38,209 nt of DNA from Bradyrhizobiaceae bacterium. GTDB lineage: Bacteria; Pseudomonadota; Alphaproteobacteria; Rhizobiales; Xanthobacteraceae. Shown here piece by piece: positions 1 to 8,753 of the stretch. The stretch is from contig CANKHJ010000021.1 in NCBI GenBank assembly GCA_947481635.1, forward strand, positions 1 to 38,209, in the 5' to 3' direction. The stretch's first letter is position 1; every line of letters begins with the position of its first letter. A model generated the notes under the pieces. It was given only the letters and a program-made list of their open reading frames with translations. It was not told the origin of the DNA and did not search any database. Position numbers and translations under genes: made by a program.

Positions 1-1126
1 CGAGCCCGCGCAGCCTTTCATTGACCAGCGGCGGTTGTCCGCCGGTCGGAGCCGCGGCGCCGCCCGGACGAGGCTGTCCGGTGCCCGGAGCCTGCCGTGC
101 ACCGGGTGCAATTGGCGCGACGCCCGGAGCCGGTGCAGCGCCTGGCGCCGGAGCAGCGCTTGGCGCGGGGGCAAGGCCTGGTGCCGGTGCTGCGCCAGGA
201 ACCGGTACAGCGCCCGGAGCCGGGGCCGCGCTCGGAGCGGGGGCCGCGCCTGGTGTTCGAATGGCGCCGGGTGCTGGAGCAAGTCCCGGTGCGGGAGCGG
301 CGCCGGGTGCCGGAGCAATGCCGGGAGTGGGTCCACCCGGAGGCGTGCGATTGGGACCGCCGGGACGATCGCCGCGATTATCCGGACGGCCGTCGCGACC
401 CGGTCCACCGGGACCGCCGGGGCCAAAGCGATCCGGGCGTTGCGCGCCGGGTGCGGCTGCGGGCGGCGGCGGTGCCACGGGTGCGGCAGCCGGCGCGGAG
501 GGTGCCGAAGCAGCCGATGGCGCGGCAGGTGCAGCCGATGGTGCAGCCGGCGGCGCCGGGCGTGCAGCGGGAGGCGGCGGCGGAGCCGCGGGCTGTGTCG
601 GTGCGGCCGCGGGCGGCGGCGGTGGAGCGGCGGGTCGGGCCGGCGCGGCAGCCGGTGGCGGTGCTGGCGGAGCGGGACGTGCAGCCGGTGGCGCAACAGG
701 CGGCGCGGGACGTGCGGCCGGCGGCGGCGGCGCAGGTCGTGCTTCCGGCGGCGGAGCGGGACGTGCCGCGGGCGGCGGAGGTGGCGGCGGCGCAGGACGC
801 GCAGCCGGAGGTGGCGGCGGCGGTGGCGGAGCAGGACGCGCTGCCGGAGGCGGCGGAGGTGGTGGTGGCGGCGGAGCCGGGCGTGCAGCCGGCGGCGGGG
901 GAGGCGGCGGCGCGGCGGCCGGAGGTGCAGCCTTCTGCTTCGCCTTCGCGGCTTCTGCGTCTTGCTTGGCCTTGGTTGCAGGATCGACCGGGGCCTGCGC
1001 GATCACGAATGATCCGCGATCTTGCAATCCGCGGTCCTGCGCAATGCTCGGCCACGCCGTCAGCAGGCCAAGCCCAAAGGCGGGCAGCAACGCGGTCGCG
1101 ATCAGCAGCGGCTTCTTGTCCATCAT
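1..1126 (-). CDS. Pro/Ala-rich exported protein, C-terminal part beyond window (partial)
   Basis: The minus frame is open from the ATG at 1126 to the left edge, about 375 codons with no stop. It starts MMDKKPLLIATALLPAFGLG, a typical signal peptide with likely cleavage near the SIAQ site. A short charged Ala/Lys/Gln stretch follows, then long blocks of Pro runs separated by AARPA units, a Gly/Pro/Arg/Asp segment, and many repeats of the type APAPGA. Near the edge the protein becomes less biased (PPLVNERLRGL), which suggests a folded domain beyond the window. An AGGGA motif lies 4 to 5 bases before the start codon. Some hyphomicrobial OmpA-family envelope proteins have this design (signal, Pro-rich spacer, C-terminal domain), but no OmpA domain is visible here, so that is only an inference. 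The opposite strand is also open because the GC content is extreme, but its products are Arg/Gly/Ala-rich nonsense. Confidence 0.8.
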   Translation of the reverse strand, partial: MMDKKPLLIATALLPAFGLGLLTAWPSIAQDRGLQDRGSFVIAQAPVDPATKAKQDAEAAKAKQKAAPPAAAPPPPPPPAARPAPPPPPPPPPPAARPAPPPPPPPPAARPAPPPPPPPAARPAPPPEARPAPPPPAARPAPPVAPPAARPAPPAPPPAAAPARPAAPPPPPAAAPTQPAAPPPPPAARPAPPAAPSAAPAAPSAASAPSAPAAAPVAPPPPAAAPGAQRPDRFGPGGPGGPGRDGRPDNRGDRPGGPNRTPPGGPTPGIAPAPGAAPAPGLAPAPGAIRTPGAAPAPSAAPAPGAVPVPGAAPAPGLAPAPSAAPAPGAAPAPGVAPIAPGARQAPGTGQPRPGGAAAPTGGQPPLVNERLRGL

Positions 1127-1428
1127 CGATCCCTAAGTTTCAAAATCGCGAGACGCTCGAGAGTCGTTTCGCTGTGAATTGGTCATATCGAAAGCGATAT
1201 CGGCGGCATGGCCAAACTGTGACGCGGAGGTTACATCGCGTTCATCCGCAAAAACAATTCGTCTCAGCTTGTCGACAGAATTCATTGTACGAAAACGTGG
1301 CTCGGATTTGGCGGATCGCGGGTTACGGCGCGGTAGCATGGCGGCCGTTGAGAAGTCACGTCACAGCGTCCGGCCATCATCCGCTCCCAACGGAGAAGAA
1401 TGCCGGAGCGCCGCGATTGGTTCCAATT
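1127..1428. other. intergenic region, no gene recognised
   Basis: These 302 bp lie between the start of the Pro-rich gene and the stop of the PNPOx-like gene, both on the minus strand. The region is less GC-rich than its surroundings. It should hold the promoter of the Pro-rich gene. No convincing small gene, RNA or terminator hairpin is seen; the short open frames have no family resemblance. Confidence 0.5.
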
Positions 1429-1932
1429 TTAACGGAGATGGATTGTCGCTTTGAGATTTTCGCCGAGATTCGGCTTCGCGCCGGTGAGTCGCGCCTTCGC
1501 GATCTCATAGGTGACGACGAGCATGCTGGAGGGGCCGTCCCATAACTCGGCAAGACTCGGCGTCAGGCAGATCACCCGCACGTTCGGATCGCGCGGACCC
1601 GGCGGCCACCATATCGTGTCGGTCTTGCGCCAGATTTCGGCGGCTTTGGCTGGATCATGCGTCAAGCGCGCCTTGCCGGTGAGGGAAAGATACGCATTGG
1701 CTTTGGCGTCGATGGCGACGAAGCCGACGTCGGGATCGTGCTCGATCTCGTCGTCCTTGGCGCCACGGACATCGGTGACGAACCAGATCAGCGATGCGGT
1801 GCGGTCGAGGCGCGGCTCCAATGGCCGCGCACGCAATCCGCCAGGCAAATGCGTTGTCAGCATGCCGACACCGGCCGCTTCGATGACGTCCCACACCCGT
1901 TCAATCGCGTTCGGATCGGTCTTGTCAGTCAT
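1429..1932 (-). CDS. pyridoxamine 5'-phosphate oxidase-related stress protein
   Basis: A 167-residue protein of the PNPOx-like split-barrel type, close to the general stress protein 26 group (COG3871). The N-terminal helix and first strand (VWDVIEAAGVGMLTT) are followed by LRARPLEP, IWFVTD and the late barrel strand with AYLSLTGKA, as in that family. The family binds flavin or related cofactors, but the substrate is usually unknown. The frame could extend upstream to 2010, but that part crosses a strong hairpin at 1965-1997 that looks like the terminator of the upstream gene, so the ATG at 1932 (MTDKTDP) is preferred. No strong Shine-Dalgarno sequence is visible. It probably works in the cytoplasm in oxidative or general stress; this is a family-level inference. 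Confidence 0.85.
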   Translation of the reverse strand: MTDKTDPNAIERVWDVIEAAGVGMLTTHLPGGLRARPLEPRLDRTASLIWFVTDVRGAKDDEIEHDPDVGFVAIDAKANAYLSLTGKARLTHDPAKAAEIWRKTDTIWWPPGPRDPNVRVICLTPSLAELWDGPSSMLVVTYEIAKARLTGAKPNLGENLKATIHLR

Positions 1933-1964
1933 GGGCCGATAACCGGCCAACCCTGAATACAGTT

Positions 1965-1997
1965 CCGCCGGCCTCCCGGTATCCGGAAGGCCGGCGG
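1965..1997 (-). terminator. hairpin terminator-like structure
   Basis: A 15-bp inverted repeat with a three-base loop (TAT on the plus strand). Read on the minus strand the stem is complete apart from one G-U pair. It lies just downstream of the secreted-protein gene that ends at 2014. A U-tract is lacking, so it may be a weak terminator or an mRNA 3'-end stabiliser. Confidence 0.6.
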
Positions 1998-2013
1998 ATT
2001 TGCGCGGCATGTC

Positions 2014-2529
2014 TCAGTTGCTCGGCTGTTGCGGCGTCTGACCGTTGGCCGCAAGGAAGTCCTGGTAGGTGCGGCCGGCGAAGTTGCTCGGGCTCGCGGC
2101 CTCGCTCTGCTGCGCGGCGGGCGCTGCCGGCGGCGGATTGATCAGCGCGCTCGCGGTTTCCTGGGTGCACAGATCACGGAACACGACCTCGCCGTTCAGC
2201 GTGTATTCCTTGGTCAGGCAGTTGCAGGTGCCGCGCATGACCGGGGATGCGATCACCGGGGCGAGAGCGACCGGACGCACATAATTCACGTATTGAACGT
2301 GGCGCGGCTGCCAGCGCGGATGCCGGACAATGACGATGCCGGGGCGGCGGCCCGGAAGGCGGATCCCGGGATGGCCGGGATGACGCATGCCGGGACCGGC
2401 GGCGAGCCGTCCGCCGTGGCCGCCGTGGTAACCGGCCGCTTGCGCGTCGCTGGTCGTCACCATGGTGGCGAGGCCGGCGGCGCTGAGGGTTGCGAAGGCA
2501 ACGAGAGCGAAGGCTGATTTGCGGAACAT
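2014..2529 (-). CDS. small secreted hypothetical protein
   Basis: A 171-residue protein of unknown function. It starts with a signal peptide (MFRKSAFALVAFATLSAAG, predicted cleavage after DAQA). The mature part has a Gly/His/Pro-rich segment, a central region with three cysteines (GTCNC and DLC) that could form a disulfide or bind metal, and a Pro/Ala/Gln-rich C-terminus. Two in-frame ATGs are close together at 2535 and 2529. An AGGAG motif directly abuts the first but lies six bases before the second, so 2529 is chosen. It lies downstream of the sdh operon and VOC gene on the same strand, about 70 bp away, and ends before the hairpin at 1965-1997. The role is unknown; export to the periplasm or outside is the only supported statement. 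Confidence 0.75.
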   Translation of the reverse strand: MFRKSAFALVAFATLSAAGLATMVTTSDAQAAGYHGGHGGRLAAGPGMRHPGHPGIRLPGRRPGIVIVRHPRWQPRHVQYVNYVRPVALAPVIASPVMRGTCNCLTKEYTLNGEVVFRDLCTQETASALINPPPAAPAAQQSEAASPSNFAGRTYQDFLAANGQTPQQPSN

Positions 2530-2596
2530 GTCCATCTCCTGGGTTTCGGGTTCTGATCCCGTTCTGGAGATTGGTCGCGCCAGCCGCGGCGAAGGT

Positions 2597-2986
2597 TCAC
2601 GCCGGCCCGTGACTCACGGCCTCGATATTGTGGCCGTCCGGATCGAGCACGAAAGCGCCGTAGTAATTCGGGTGATAATGCGCCCGGATGCCGGGCGGTC
2701 CGTTATCCCTGCCGCCGGCGGCAAGAGCGGCTTGGTAGAAGGCATCGACCGCCGCGCGATCCTTGGCGACGATCGCGACATGCACCGGCTTTTCCAATTT
2801 GCCTTCGCCCGCGATCCAGAAGTCGGGCTTGCCATTGGCGCCGAAGCCTGCCGCCGCCTTGCCGCTTTCGGTCACCTCGGCGGGCGCTTCCATGATCAGC
2901 GAATAGCCGAGCGGTGCGAGCGCCTTGAGATAGAACGCCTTGGCGAGATCATAGTCGGACACCGAAAATCCGATGTGGTCGATCAT
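2597..2986 (-). CDS. VOC / glyoxalase-bleomycin resistance family protein
   Basis: A 129-residue single-chain vicinal-oxygen-chelate protein with two beta-alpha-beta-beta-beta modules. The first begins MIDHIGFSVSDYDLAKAFY, the second PVHVAIVAKDRAAVDAFY, and the C-terminus has the typical LDPDGHNIEAV strand. His4, His69 (in PVHVAI) and the Glu near the end are candidate metal ligands. The frame could be read from 3085, but that would overlap sdhB, so the ATG at 2986, 14 bases after the sdhB stop and preceded by a GGGGA motif, is chosen. The close spacing suggests it is the last gene of the sdh transcript. Family members are lyases, dioxygenases or resistance proteins, and the substrate cannot be told from sequence. 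Confidence 0.88.
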   Translation of the reverse strand: MIDHIGFSVSDYDLAKAFYLKALAPLGYSLIMEAPAEVTESGKAAAGFGANGKPDFWIAGEGKLEKPVHVAIVAKDRAAVDAFYQAALAAGGRDNGPPGIRAHYHPNYYGAFVLDPDGHNIEAVSHGPA

Positions 2987-3000
2987 GACATGATCCCCGG

Positions 3001-3780
3001 CTAGAGCTGCCGTTCGACCATCTGGATCTTGATCTCGGCAATCGCCTTGGCCGGGTTCAGGCCCTTCGGGCAGGCCTTGGCGCAATTCATGATGGTGTGG
3101 CAGCGATAGAGCCGGAACGGATCCTCGAGGTCGTCGAGACGCTCGCCGGTCTTCTCGTCACGGCTGTCGATCAACCAGCGTTGCGCCTGCAGCAAAGCGG
3201 CGGGACCGAGATAGCGCTCCGAATTCCACCAATAGCTCGGGCAGGACGTCGAGCAGCAGGCGCACAGGATGCACTCATAGAGGCCGTCGAGTTTGGCGCG
3301 ATCCTCGTGGCTCTGCTTCCATTCCTTCTCGGGCTCGGGCGTCGATGTCTTCAGCCACGGCTCAATCGCGGCATATTGCGCATAGAAATTGCTCAGGTCG
3401 GGCACCAGGTCCTTGATCACCGGCTGGTGCGGCAACGGATAGACCCGGATCGGCCCTTTGACCTCGTCCATCGCCTTGGTGCAGGCGAGCGTGTTCTGTC
3501 CGTCGATGTTCATCGAGCAGGAGCCGCACACGCCTTCGCGGCAGGAGCGGCGGAAGGTCAGCGTCGGATCGATGTTGTTCTTGATATAGATCACGGCGTC
3601 GAGAACCATCGGGCCGCAATCGTCCAGATCGATGCTGTAGGTGTCGATGGTCGGGTTGTTCCCATCATCGGGATTCCAGCGATAGATCTTCAGCTCGCGC
3701 ACATGGGTGGCGCGCGCCGGCCGCGGCCAGGTCTTGCCTTCGGTGATCTTGGAATTCTTCGGAAGGGTAAGTTGGACCAT
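3001..3780 (-). CDS. sdhB: succinate dehydrogenase iron-sulfur subunit
   Basis: SdhB of respiratory complex II carries electrons from the flavoprotein to ubiquinone through three iron-sulfur clusters. The 259-residue length is usual. The N-terminal ferredoxin-type domain has the 2Fe-2S ligands Cys80, Cys85, Cys88 and Cys100 (CREGVCGSC and a later Cys). The C-terminal domain has the [12 protein letters not shown] motif from residue 170 for the 4Fe-4S and 3Fe-4S clusters and [14 protein letters not shown] for the remaining ligands. It is the last sdh gene of the operon but is separated from sdhA by a methyltransferase gene. The gap to that gene is 29 bases, and only a weak ribosome binding site is visible. 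It acts at the cytoplasmic face of the inner membrane. Confidence 0.98.
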   Translation of the reverse strand: MVQLTLPKNSKITEGKTWPRPARATHVRELKIYRWNPDDGNNPTIDTYSIDLDDCGPMVLDAVIYIKNNIDPTLTFRRSCREGVCGSCSMNIDGQNTLACTKAMDEVKGPIRVYPLPHQPVIKDLVPDLSNFYAQYAAIEPWLKTSTPEPEKEWKQSHEDRAKLDGLYECILCACCSTSCPSYWWNSERYLGPAALLQAQRWLIDSRDEKTGERLDDLEDPFRLYRCHTIMNCAKACPKGLNPAKAIAEIKIQMVERQL

Positions 3781-3809
3781 GTCTGATCTGCCGGATTGGG
3801 TTCGAGACG

Positions 3810-4655
3810 TTATGCCGATTTGTCGCGCACGAGAACGGTGTTGAGTTCGGACGAGAAAATGCGCCGATAGCCAAGCTGCTCACACAAAGCGAGGCAATCG
3901 CGTTCCCACAGGTTGCCCTGACAATATTCCATCAGCAGCACGCGCGGCCACATCGCCTGCGGCGCGGCGGCGAAATAGGGGAACAACACGCGGTCCTCAT
4001 AGCCCTCGATATCGATCTTGAGGCCGTCGACCCGGCTGAAGCCATGCGCCGTCAGGGTCTCGTAAAGCGGCACGACCGGGACCTGGATCGCGGGACCCTG
4101 GCCGTTGAGCGCATCATGCTCGGTATAGAAAGGCAGCGTGCCGTGCTCGGCGCCGACGGCGGCCGATACCAGGGCGAAATCACGGAATGCGTTGGCTTCG
4201 ATGTTGAATTTCAGCCGGTCGGCGTAACGCAGGTTTGGTTCGAAGGCGATGACCTTGGCGTCCGGGCGCTTCGCCTTCACCGCGAAGGCATACATGCCGG
4301 TATGCGCGCCGATATCGACGAAGTGGAAGCCCGGCTCCATGTCGCGGGTGAGGTGCTCGATCTCCTCGCGATCATATTGATCGATCTTGAGCAGCATCTT
4401 CTTCTCGGAATAATGCCCGCCGTAATAATGCAGCCGCATCTTGAGCCCGAGCCGCGTCACGTCGATCGGTCCCGGCCGCAGCTTCTCCAGCATCGCGGCG
4501 ATTCCCCAACGGAGGCTGCCGCGACCGAGCGGGGTGTATTGCGCGAGATCGATCAGGATGCGTTGCAGCAGCGTCGGCGCGTAGCTGCCGAACGGCGCTT
4601 CGGTGCCGTTATGCCGGAGCGCGGCGCCAGCCGATGATGCGGCCGCGGCGGTCAA
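3810..4655 (-). CDS. FkbM-family SAM-dependent methyltransferase inside the sdh operon
   Basis: A 281-residue protein if it starts at the TTG at 4655. The Rossmann fold with a SAM site is clear: VDIGAHTG at about 113-120 (motif I), FEPN at 138-141 (motif II, acidic end of the second strand) and KIDIEGYE at 213-220, the hallmark of FkbM-type methyltransferases. The family methylates hydroxyls of sugars, polyketides and other small molecules; the substrate here is unknown. No ATG exists between the sdhA stop and residue 55, well inside the protein. The TTG overlaps the sdhA stop (TTGA at 4655-4652), which points to translational coupling. It therefore belongs to the sdhCDA-fkbM-sdhB-VOC transcript. 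No signal peptide or membrane segment is seen. The family call is sure, the exact start less so. Confidence 0.88.
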   Translation of the reverse strand: MTAAAASSAGAALRHNGTEAPFGSYAPTLLQRILIDLAQYTPLGRGSLRWGIAAMLEKLRPGPIDVTRLGLKMRLHYYGGHYSEKKMLLKIDQYDREEIEHLTRDMEPGFHFVDIGAHTGMYAFAVKAKRPDAKVIAFEPNLRYADRLKFNIEANAFRDFALVSAAVGAEHGTLPFYTEHDALNGQGPAIQVPVVPLYETLTAHGFSRVDGLKIDIEGYEDRVLFPYFAAAPQAMWPRVLLMEYCQGNLWERDCLALCEQLGYRRIFSSELNTVLVRDKSA

Positions 4656-6484
4656 TACACCCGCGCCTTGGGTTCGATGTAGCTGACCTCGTTGGTCAGC
4701 GTATAAGTGTGCACCGGCCGGTAATCGAGCGTCACGTTGCCTTGGGCGTCGAGCCACGACAGCGTGTGCTTCATCCAGTCCTTGTCGTCGCGATCCGGGA
4801 AGTCCTCGCGCGCATGTGCGCCGCGGCTTTCGGTGCGGTTTTGCGCGGCGTCCATGGTGACGACAGCCTGCTGGATCAGGTTGTCGAATTCCAGCGTTTC
4901 GATCAGGTCGGTGTTCCAGACCAACGAACGGTCGGTAACGCGAATATCCGGCACGCCGCCCAGGACTTCGTGAATCAGCTTCTTGCCTTCGTCGAGCACT
5001 TCGCCGGTGCGGAACACGGCGCAGTTGGTCTGCATCACCTTCTGCATCTTGAGGCGTAATTCGGCGGTCGGCGTGCCGCCCGAGGCATGGCGCAGGCGGT
5101 CGAGGCGCGACAGCGCGAAGTCGGCCGAGCTCGCCGGCAGGTCGGCATGCGATTCGCCCGGCTTGACCATCTCGGCGCAGCGCAACGCGGCGGCGCGGCC
5201 GAACACCACCAGATCGATCAGCGAGTTGGAACCGAGCCGGTTGGCGCCATGCACCGACACGCAGGCTGCTTCGCCCAGCGCCATCAGGCCCGGGACCACC
5301 GTATCGGGATTGCCGTCGCGCTTGGTCAGCACCTGGCCGTGATAATCGGTCGGGATGCCGCCCATGTTGTAATGCACCGTCGGCAGCACCGGGATCGGCT
5401 CGCGCGTCACGTCGACGCCGGCAAAGATGCGCGCGGATTCGGAAATGCCCGGCAGCCGCTCGTGCAGCACCTTCGGATCGAGATGGTCGAGATGAAGGAA
5501 GATGTGGTCCTTGTTCTTGCCGACGCCGCGGCCTTCGCGGATCTCGATGGTCATCGCGCGTGACACCACGTCGCGCGAGGCGAGATCCTTGGCCGACGGC
5601 GCATAACGCTCCATGAAGCGCTCGCCTTCGCTGTTCACCACATAGGCGCCTTCACCACGCGCGCCTTCGGTGATCAGGCAGCCCGCGCCATAGATGCCGG
5701 TCGGGTGGAACTGGACGAATTCCATGTCCTGCAGCGGCAGGCCGGCGCGCAAAGCCATCGCGTTGCCGTCGCCGGTGCAGGTATGCGCCGAAGTGCAGGA
5801 GAAATACGCGCGTCCGTAACCGCCGGTCGCGAGGATCGTCATATGCGAACGGAAGCGATGGATGGTGCCGTCGTCGAGCTTGATCGCGATCACGCCGACG
5901 CAACGGCCTTCCTCGTTCATGATCAGGTCGATGGCGAAATACTCGATGAAGAATTCGGTCGAATGCCGCAGCGCCTGGCCATACATCGTATGCAGCATCG
6001 CGTGGCCGGTGCGGTCGGCGGCGGCGCAGGTGCGCATCGCTTGGCCCTTGCCGTAGTTCATCGTCATGCCGCCGAAGGCGCGCTGATGGATCTTGCCTTC
6101 CTCGGTACGCGAGAACGGCACGCCCCAATGTTCCAACTCGTAGACGGCCTTGGTCGCGTTGCGGCAGAGATACTCGATCGCATCCTGGTCGCCGAGCCAG
6201 TCCGACCCCTTCACGGTGTCGTACATGTGCCAGCGCCAGTCGTCCGGATGCATGTTGCCGAGCGAGGCCGAGATGCCGCCCTGTGCCGCAACGGTATGCG
6301 AGCGCGTCGGGAATACCTTGGAGATGCAGGCGGTGCGCAAGCCCGCCTCGCTGCAACCGACCGCGGCGCGCAGTCCGGCGCCGCCGGCGCCGACCACCAC
6401 CACGTCATAGGTATGGTCCGTGATCGGATAGGCGCGGCCATTCACTCCCGGCGCGCCGCCGTTCGACGATCCATTGACGGCCAT
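4652..6484 (-). CDS. sdhA: succinate dehydrogenase flavoprotein subunit
   Basis: SdhA oxidises succinate to fumarate in the citric acid cycle and passes electrons through covalently bound FAD to SdhB. The 610-residue length fits. The FAD dinucleotide-binding motif ([13 protein letters not shown]) is near the N-terminus, followed by the SHTVAAQGG segment whose His carries the covalent FAD. The active-site regions ([29 protein letters not shown]) are all intact. The ATG at 6484 is chosen because it lies two bases after the sdhD stop with a GGAG motif seven bases upstream; longer frames would run into sdhD. The stop codon overlaps the TTG start of the FkbM methyltransferase gene. Confidence 0.98.
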   Translation of the reverse strand: MAVNGSSNGGAPGVNGRAYPITDHTYDVVVVGAGGAGLRAAVGCSEAGLRTACISKVFPTRSHTVAAQGGISASLGNMHPDDWRWHMYDTVKGSDWLGDQDAIEYLCRNATKAVYELEHWGVPFSRTEEGKIHQRAFGGMTMNYGKGQAMRTCAAADRTGHAMLHTMYGQALRHSTEFFIEYFAIDLIMNEEGRCVGVIAIKLDDGTIHRFRSHMTILATGGYGRAYFSCTSAHTCTGDGNAMALRAGLPLQDMEFVQFHPTGIYGAGCLITEGARGEGAYVVNSEGERFMERYAPSAKDLASRDVVSRAMTIEIREGRGVGKNKDHIFLHLDHLDPKVLHERLPGISESARIFAGVDVTREPIPVLPTVHYNMGGIPTDYHGQVLTKRDGNPDTVVPGLMALGEAACVSVHGANRLGSNSLIDLVVFGRAAALRCAEMVKPGESHADLPASSADFALSRLDRLRHASGGTPTAELRLKMQKVMQTNCAVFRTGEVLDEGKKLIHEVLGGVPDIRVTDRSLVWNTDLIETLEFDNLIQQAVVTMDAAQNRTESRGAHAREDFPDRDDKDWMKHTLSWLDAQGNVTLDYRPVHTYTLTNEVSYIEPKARVY

Positions 6485-6486
6485 GC

Positions 6487-6876
6487 TCAGACTCCGAAAG
6501 ACAGCTTGAGGATGGCGAACGCGCAAGCGAGCGCCACCGCGAACGCGAAGAAGGTATTCGCCATGATCAGGGCGATCTTGATGCGCTCGTTATGGATGTA
6601 GTCCTCGATGATCACCTGCATGCCGAGCCGCATGTGCCAGGTGATCGAGACGAAGAAGCCGAGCATGACGATGGCGACCAGCGGCGAACCGAGGATCTGC
6701 TTCACCGCCGGATAGGATCGGCCGAGCAGCGACACCAGGATCAGCACGAAACCGATGGTGAGCGGGATATTCGCAACCGCGGTCAGGCGCTGGCGCCAGA
6801 ATGCGTCGGTGCCGGCCTTGGCGGCGCCGAGGCCGCGCACCCGCGCCAGCGGCGCGCTCATCCTGCCGATGCCCAT
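6487..6876 (-). CDS. sdhD: succinate dehydrogenase membrane anchor subunit
   Basis: A 129-residue hydrophobic anchor of complex II with three predicted transmembrane helices (about 36-51, 62-84 and 101-124). The segment [16 protein letters not shown] holds the conserved region that contributes to haem and quinone binding in alphaproteobacterial SdhD. Its ATG overlaps the stop codon of sdhC by one base (TGATG), so the two are translationally coupled, and the sdhA start follows two bases after its own stop. It sits in the inner membrane with SdhC. Confidence 0.95.
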   Translation of the reverse strand: MGIGRMSAPLARVRGLGAAKAGTDAFWRQRLTAVANIPLTIGFVLILVSLLGRSYPAVKQILGSPLVAIVMLGFFVSITWHMRLGMQVIIEDYIHNERIKIALIMANTFFAFAVALACAFAILKLSFGV

Positions 6877-7286
6877 CAGCGCGGCCCTCCGAGTGCGAGA
6901 TATCCGAGCACCCAGAGGATGATCGTCAGTCCGATCGAGCCGATGAGATTGGCGCGCACCAGCCATTCGCGTTCGCTGGGGCCGAAGCCGTGCCCGGTGT
7001 CCCAGATCAGGTAGCGCAGGCCGCCGAGCATGTGGTGGATCAGCGCCCAGGTATAGCCGAACAGGATCAGGCGCCCGACGATCGAGCCCATGAACCATTC
7101 CACATCTGCATAGGCGGGCGGCCCATAGGAGGCCGCGACCAGCCACCAGGCCAGCAGCAAGGTGCCGAAATACAGCGCCGCGCCCGTGATGCGATGTACG
7201 ATCGACATCACCATCGTCAGCGTCAGACGGTAAACCTGCAGATGAGGAGAAAGTGGCCGCTCCACAGGAGCTTTGGTGTCGGCCAT
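6876..7286 (-). CDS. sdhC: succinate dehydrogenase cytochrome b556 subunit
   Basis: The first gene of the sdh operon, a 136-residue membrane anchor. It has the family signature near the N-terminus (RPLSPHLQVYRL, then SIVHRITG) and the haem-ligand region HHMLGGLRYLIWDTGHG in the second helix, with three transmembrane helices overall. Together with SdhD it binds haem b and forms the ubiquinone site. The ATG at 7286 (MADTKAPVE) is chosen because family members start shortly before the RPLSPHL motif; a GAGGG motif lies about 11 bases upstream. The 214-bp gap to the divergent sodC gene must contain the sdh promoter. No specific operator was recognised. Confidence 0.96.
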   Translation of the reverse strand: MADTKAPVERPLSPHLQVYRLTLTMVMSIVHRITGAALYFGTLLLAWWLVAASYGPPAYADVEWFMGSIVGRLILFGYTWALIHHMLGGLRYLIWDTGHGFGPSEREWLVRANLIGSIGLTIILWVLGYLALGGPR

Positions 7287-7500
7287 CGCGGCAGTGACCC
7301 TCGTTGACTTGCCCCATCCATAAGCAGTCAAATCCGCGAGTGCAATGCTTGGAGTGAATCCAAGTTCGTGCCGATGTTCACGACGTCGAATCTTGTTCCG
7401 GAACTGGCCCGGTCAGACGACGGTTCGATCCACGGATTGGGGAAATCGGCGTAAGAACGGCGCGGCGCGCGCGCAGGAATTACGCGATTGGAGATATATC

Positions 7501-8019
7501 ATGAGCAAACTCAGACACATGGGATTCGCTTTGACGGCTGCCCTGGCAATTGCAGCAGCCGGTCCGGCCTTCGCGCAATCGGCGCAGGTCACGTTGAAGG
7601 CAGCCGACGGCAAGGATGTCGGCACCGCGGCTCTGTCCGCGATACCCAACGGCGTGCTGGTCACGCTCTCGGTCAAGGGGTTGCCGCCGGGCGAGCACGC
7701 CTTCCACGTGCATGCCGTCGGCAAATGCGAGCCGCCTTTCACCACCGCGGGCGGGCATTTCAATCCGGCCAGCAAGAAGCATGGATTGATGGTCGGTGAG
7801 GGGGCCCATGCAGGCGACATGCCGAACCTGCATGTCCCGGCCAGCGGCGAACTCACCATCGAGGTTGTGAACACCTTGGTCACGCTCGAGAAGGGCAAGG
7901 CGAATTCGGTCTATCAACCTGATGGCACCGCGCTGGTGATCCATGCCGGCAAAGACGACTACAAGTCGGACCCGGCGGGCAATGCCGGCGATCGGATCGC
8001 CTGCGGCGTGATTCAATAG
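7501..8019 (+). CDS. sodC: periplasmic Cu,Zn superoxide dismutase
   Basis: SodC dismutates superoxide to oxygen and peroxide in the periplasm. The 172-residue protein has a signal peptide (cleavage after PAFA, about residue 25). Copper ligands are His69 and His71 (FHVHAVG), the bridging His86 (GGHFNP) and His148 (ALVIHAG). Zinc ligands are His94, the nearby His103 and Asp106 (HAGDMPNL). Cys76 and Cys168 form the conserved disulfide, and Arg165 (GDRIACGV) guides the anion. All are present, so it should be active. A GGAG motif lies eight bases before the ATG. It is transcribed divergently from the sdh operon, a main intracellular source of superoxide, though this pairing may be coincidental. 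Confidence 0.97.
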   Translation: MSKLRHMGFALTAALAIAAAGPAFAQSAQVTLKAADGKDVGTAALSAIPNGVLVTLSVKGLPPGEHAFHVHAVGKCEPPFTTAGGHFNPASKKHGLMVGEGAHAGDMPNLHVPASGELTIEVVNTLVTLEKGKANSVYQPDGTALVIHAGKDDYKSDPAGNAGDRIACGVIQ

Positions 8020-8121
8020 GTCTAGCTGCCCCGCAGAAGCGACATTGCCGAGATAAAGTGAATGCATCCAGCCCGATGCGGGGTTCGTACTTGTATCGAG
8101 TGACCGACCCAAAGGGCTGCC

Positions 8122-8751
8122 ATGACCATCGAGGCGACCGAGACCCTGCCGGCAACGCCGCCCGCACGGCCGCTGATTCATCCGGCCTGGGTGCGCCTGA
8201 CGCACTGGATCAACGCGGTCGCGATCGTGGTGATGATCCTGTCGGGTTGGCAGATCTACAACGCGTCGCCGCTATTTCCCTTCCGCTTTCCGAACGGGAT
8301 CACCATCGGCGTCTGGTTGGCGGGGGCGCTGCTGTGGCATTTCGCGGCGATGTGGCTGCTGGTGATCAACGGCATCGTCTATGTCGCGCTCGGTTTCGCG
8401 TCCGGCCGTTTCAAGCGCAAGCTCTGGCCGATCCGGCCATCGGAGGTGATCGACGACATCCGCGCGGCGCTGAGCGGCCGTCTCGCGCATGAGGACCTCT
8501 CGGTCTACAACGCGGTGCAGAAGCTCTTGTATGCCGGCGTGCTGATCGCGGGCTTGATCATCGTGCTCTCTGGCCTCGCGATCTGGAAGCCGGTGCAGTT
8601 GCAGGAATTGACCGCGTTGTTCGGCGGCTATGACGCCGCGCGCTACGTCCATTTCCTGGCGATGGCCGCGATCGGCGGTTTCATCCTCGTGCATGTCGCG
8701 ATGGCGCTGCTGGTGCCGAAGAGCCTGCGCGCCATGATCACCGGGAGATAG
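8122..8751 (+). CDS. membrane b-type cytochrome (cytochrome b561 / Ni,Fe-hydrogenase b-subunit type)
   Basis: A 209-residue integral membrane protein with four predicted helices. Histidines at the expected places (IHPAWVRLTHW in helix 1, LLWHFAAMW in helix 2, VHFLAMAA and LVHVAMALL in the last part) can ligate two b haems. This type of cytochrome exchanges electrons between the quinone pool and a periplasmic enzyme. Its stop is two bases before the ATG of the molybdoenzyme at 8754, so the two form an operon and presumably a complex, comparable in logic to MsrQ-MsrP but with an unrelated membrane subunit. An AGGG motif lies about six bases upstream of the start. The physiological substrate of the pair is not known. 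Confidence 0.9.
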   Translation: MTIEATETLPATPPARPLIHPAWVRLTHWINAVAIVVMILSGWQIYNASPLFPFRFPNGITIGVWLAGALLWHFAAMWLLVINGIVYVALGFASGRFKRKLWPIRPSEVIDDIRAALSGRLAHEDLSVYNAVQKLLYAGVLIAGLIIVLSGLAIWKPVQLQELTALFGGYDAARYVHFLAMAAIGGFILVHVAMALLVPKSLRAMITGR

Positions 8752-8753
8752 CC

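Noticed and set aside
21-1545. Long open plus-strand frames rich in Gly, Ala and Arg or Gln
   Set aside because: They are antisense shadows of the Pro/Ala-rich minus-strand gene; they have no signal, no ribosome binding site and no family resemblance, and they run through the minus gene's promoter region.
1932-2010. Upstream start at 2010 for the PNPOx-like protein
   Set aside because: The extension would be translated through a 15-bp hairpin that looks like the preceding gene's terminator and has no match to the family N-terminus.
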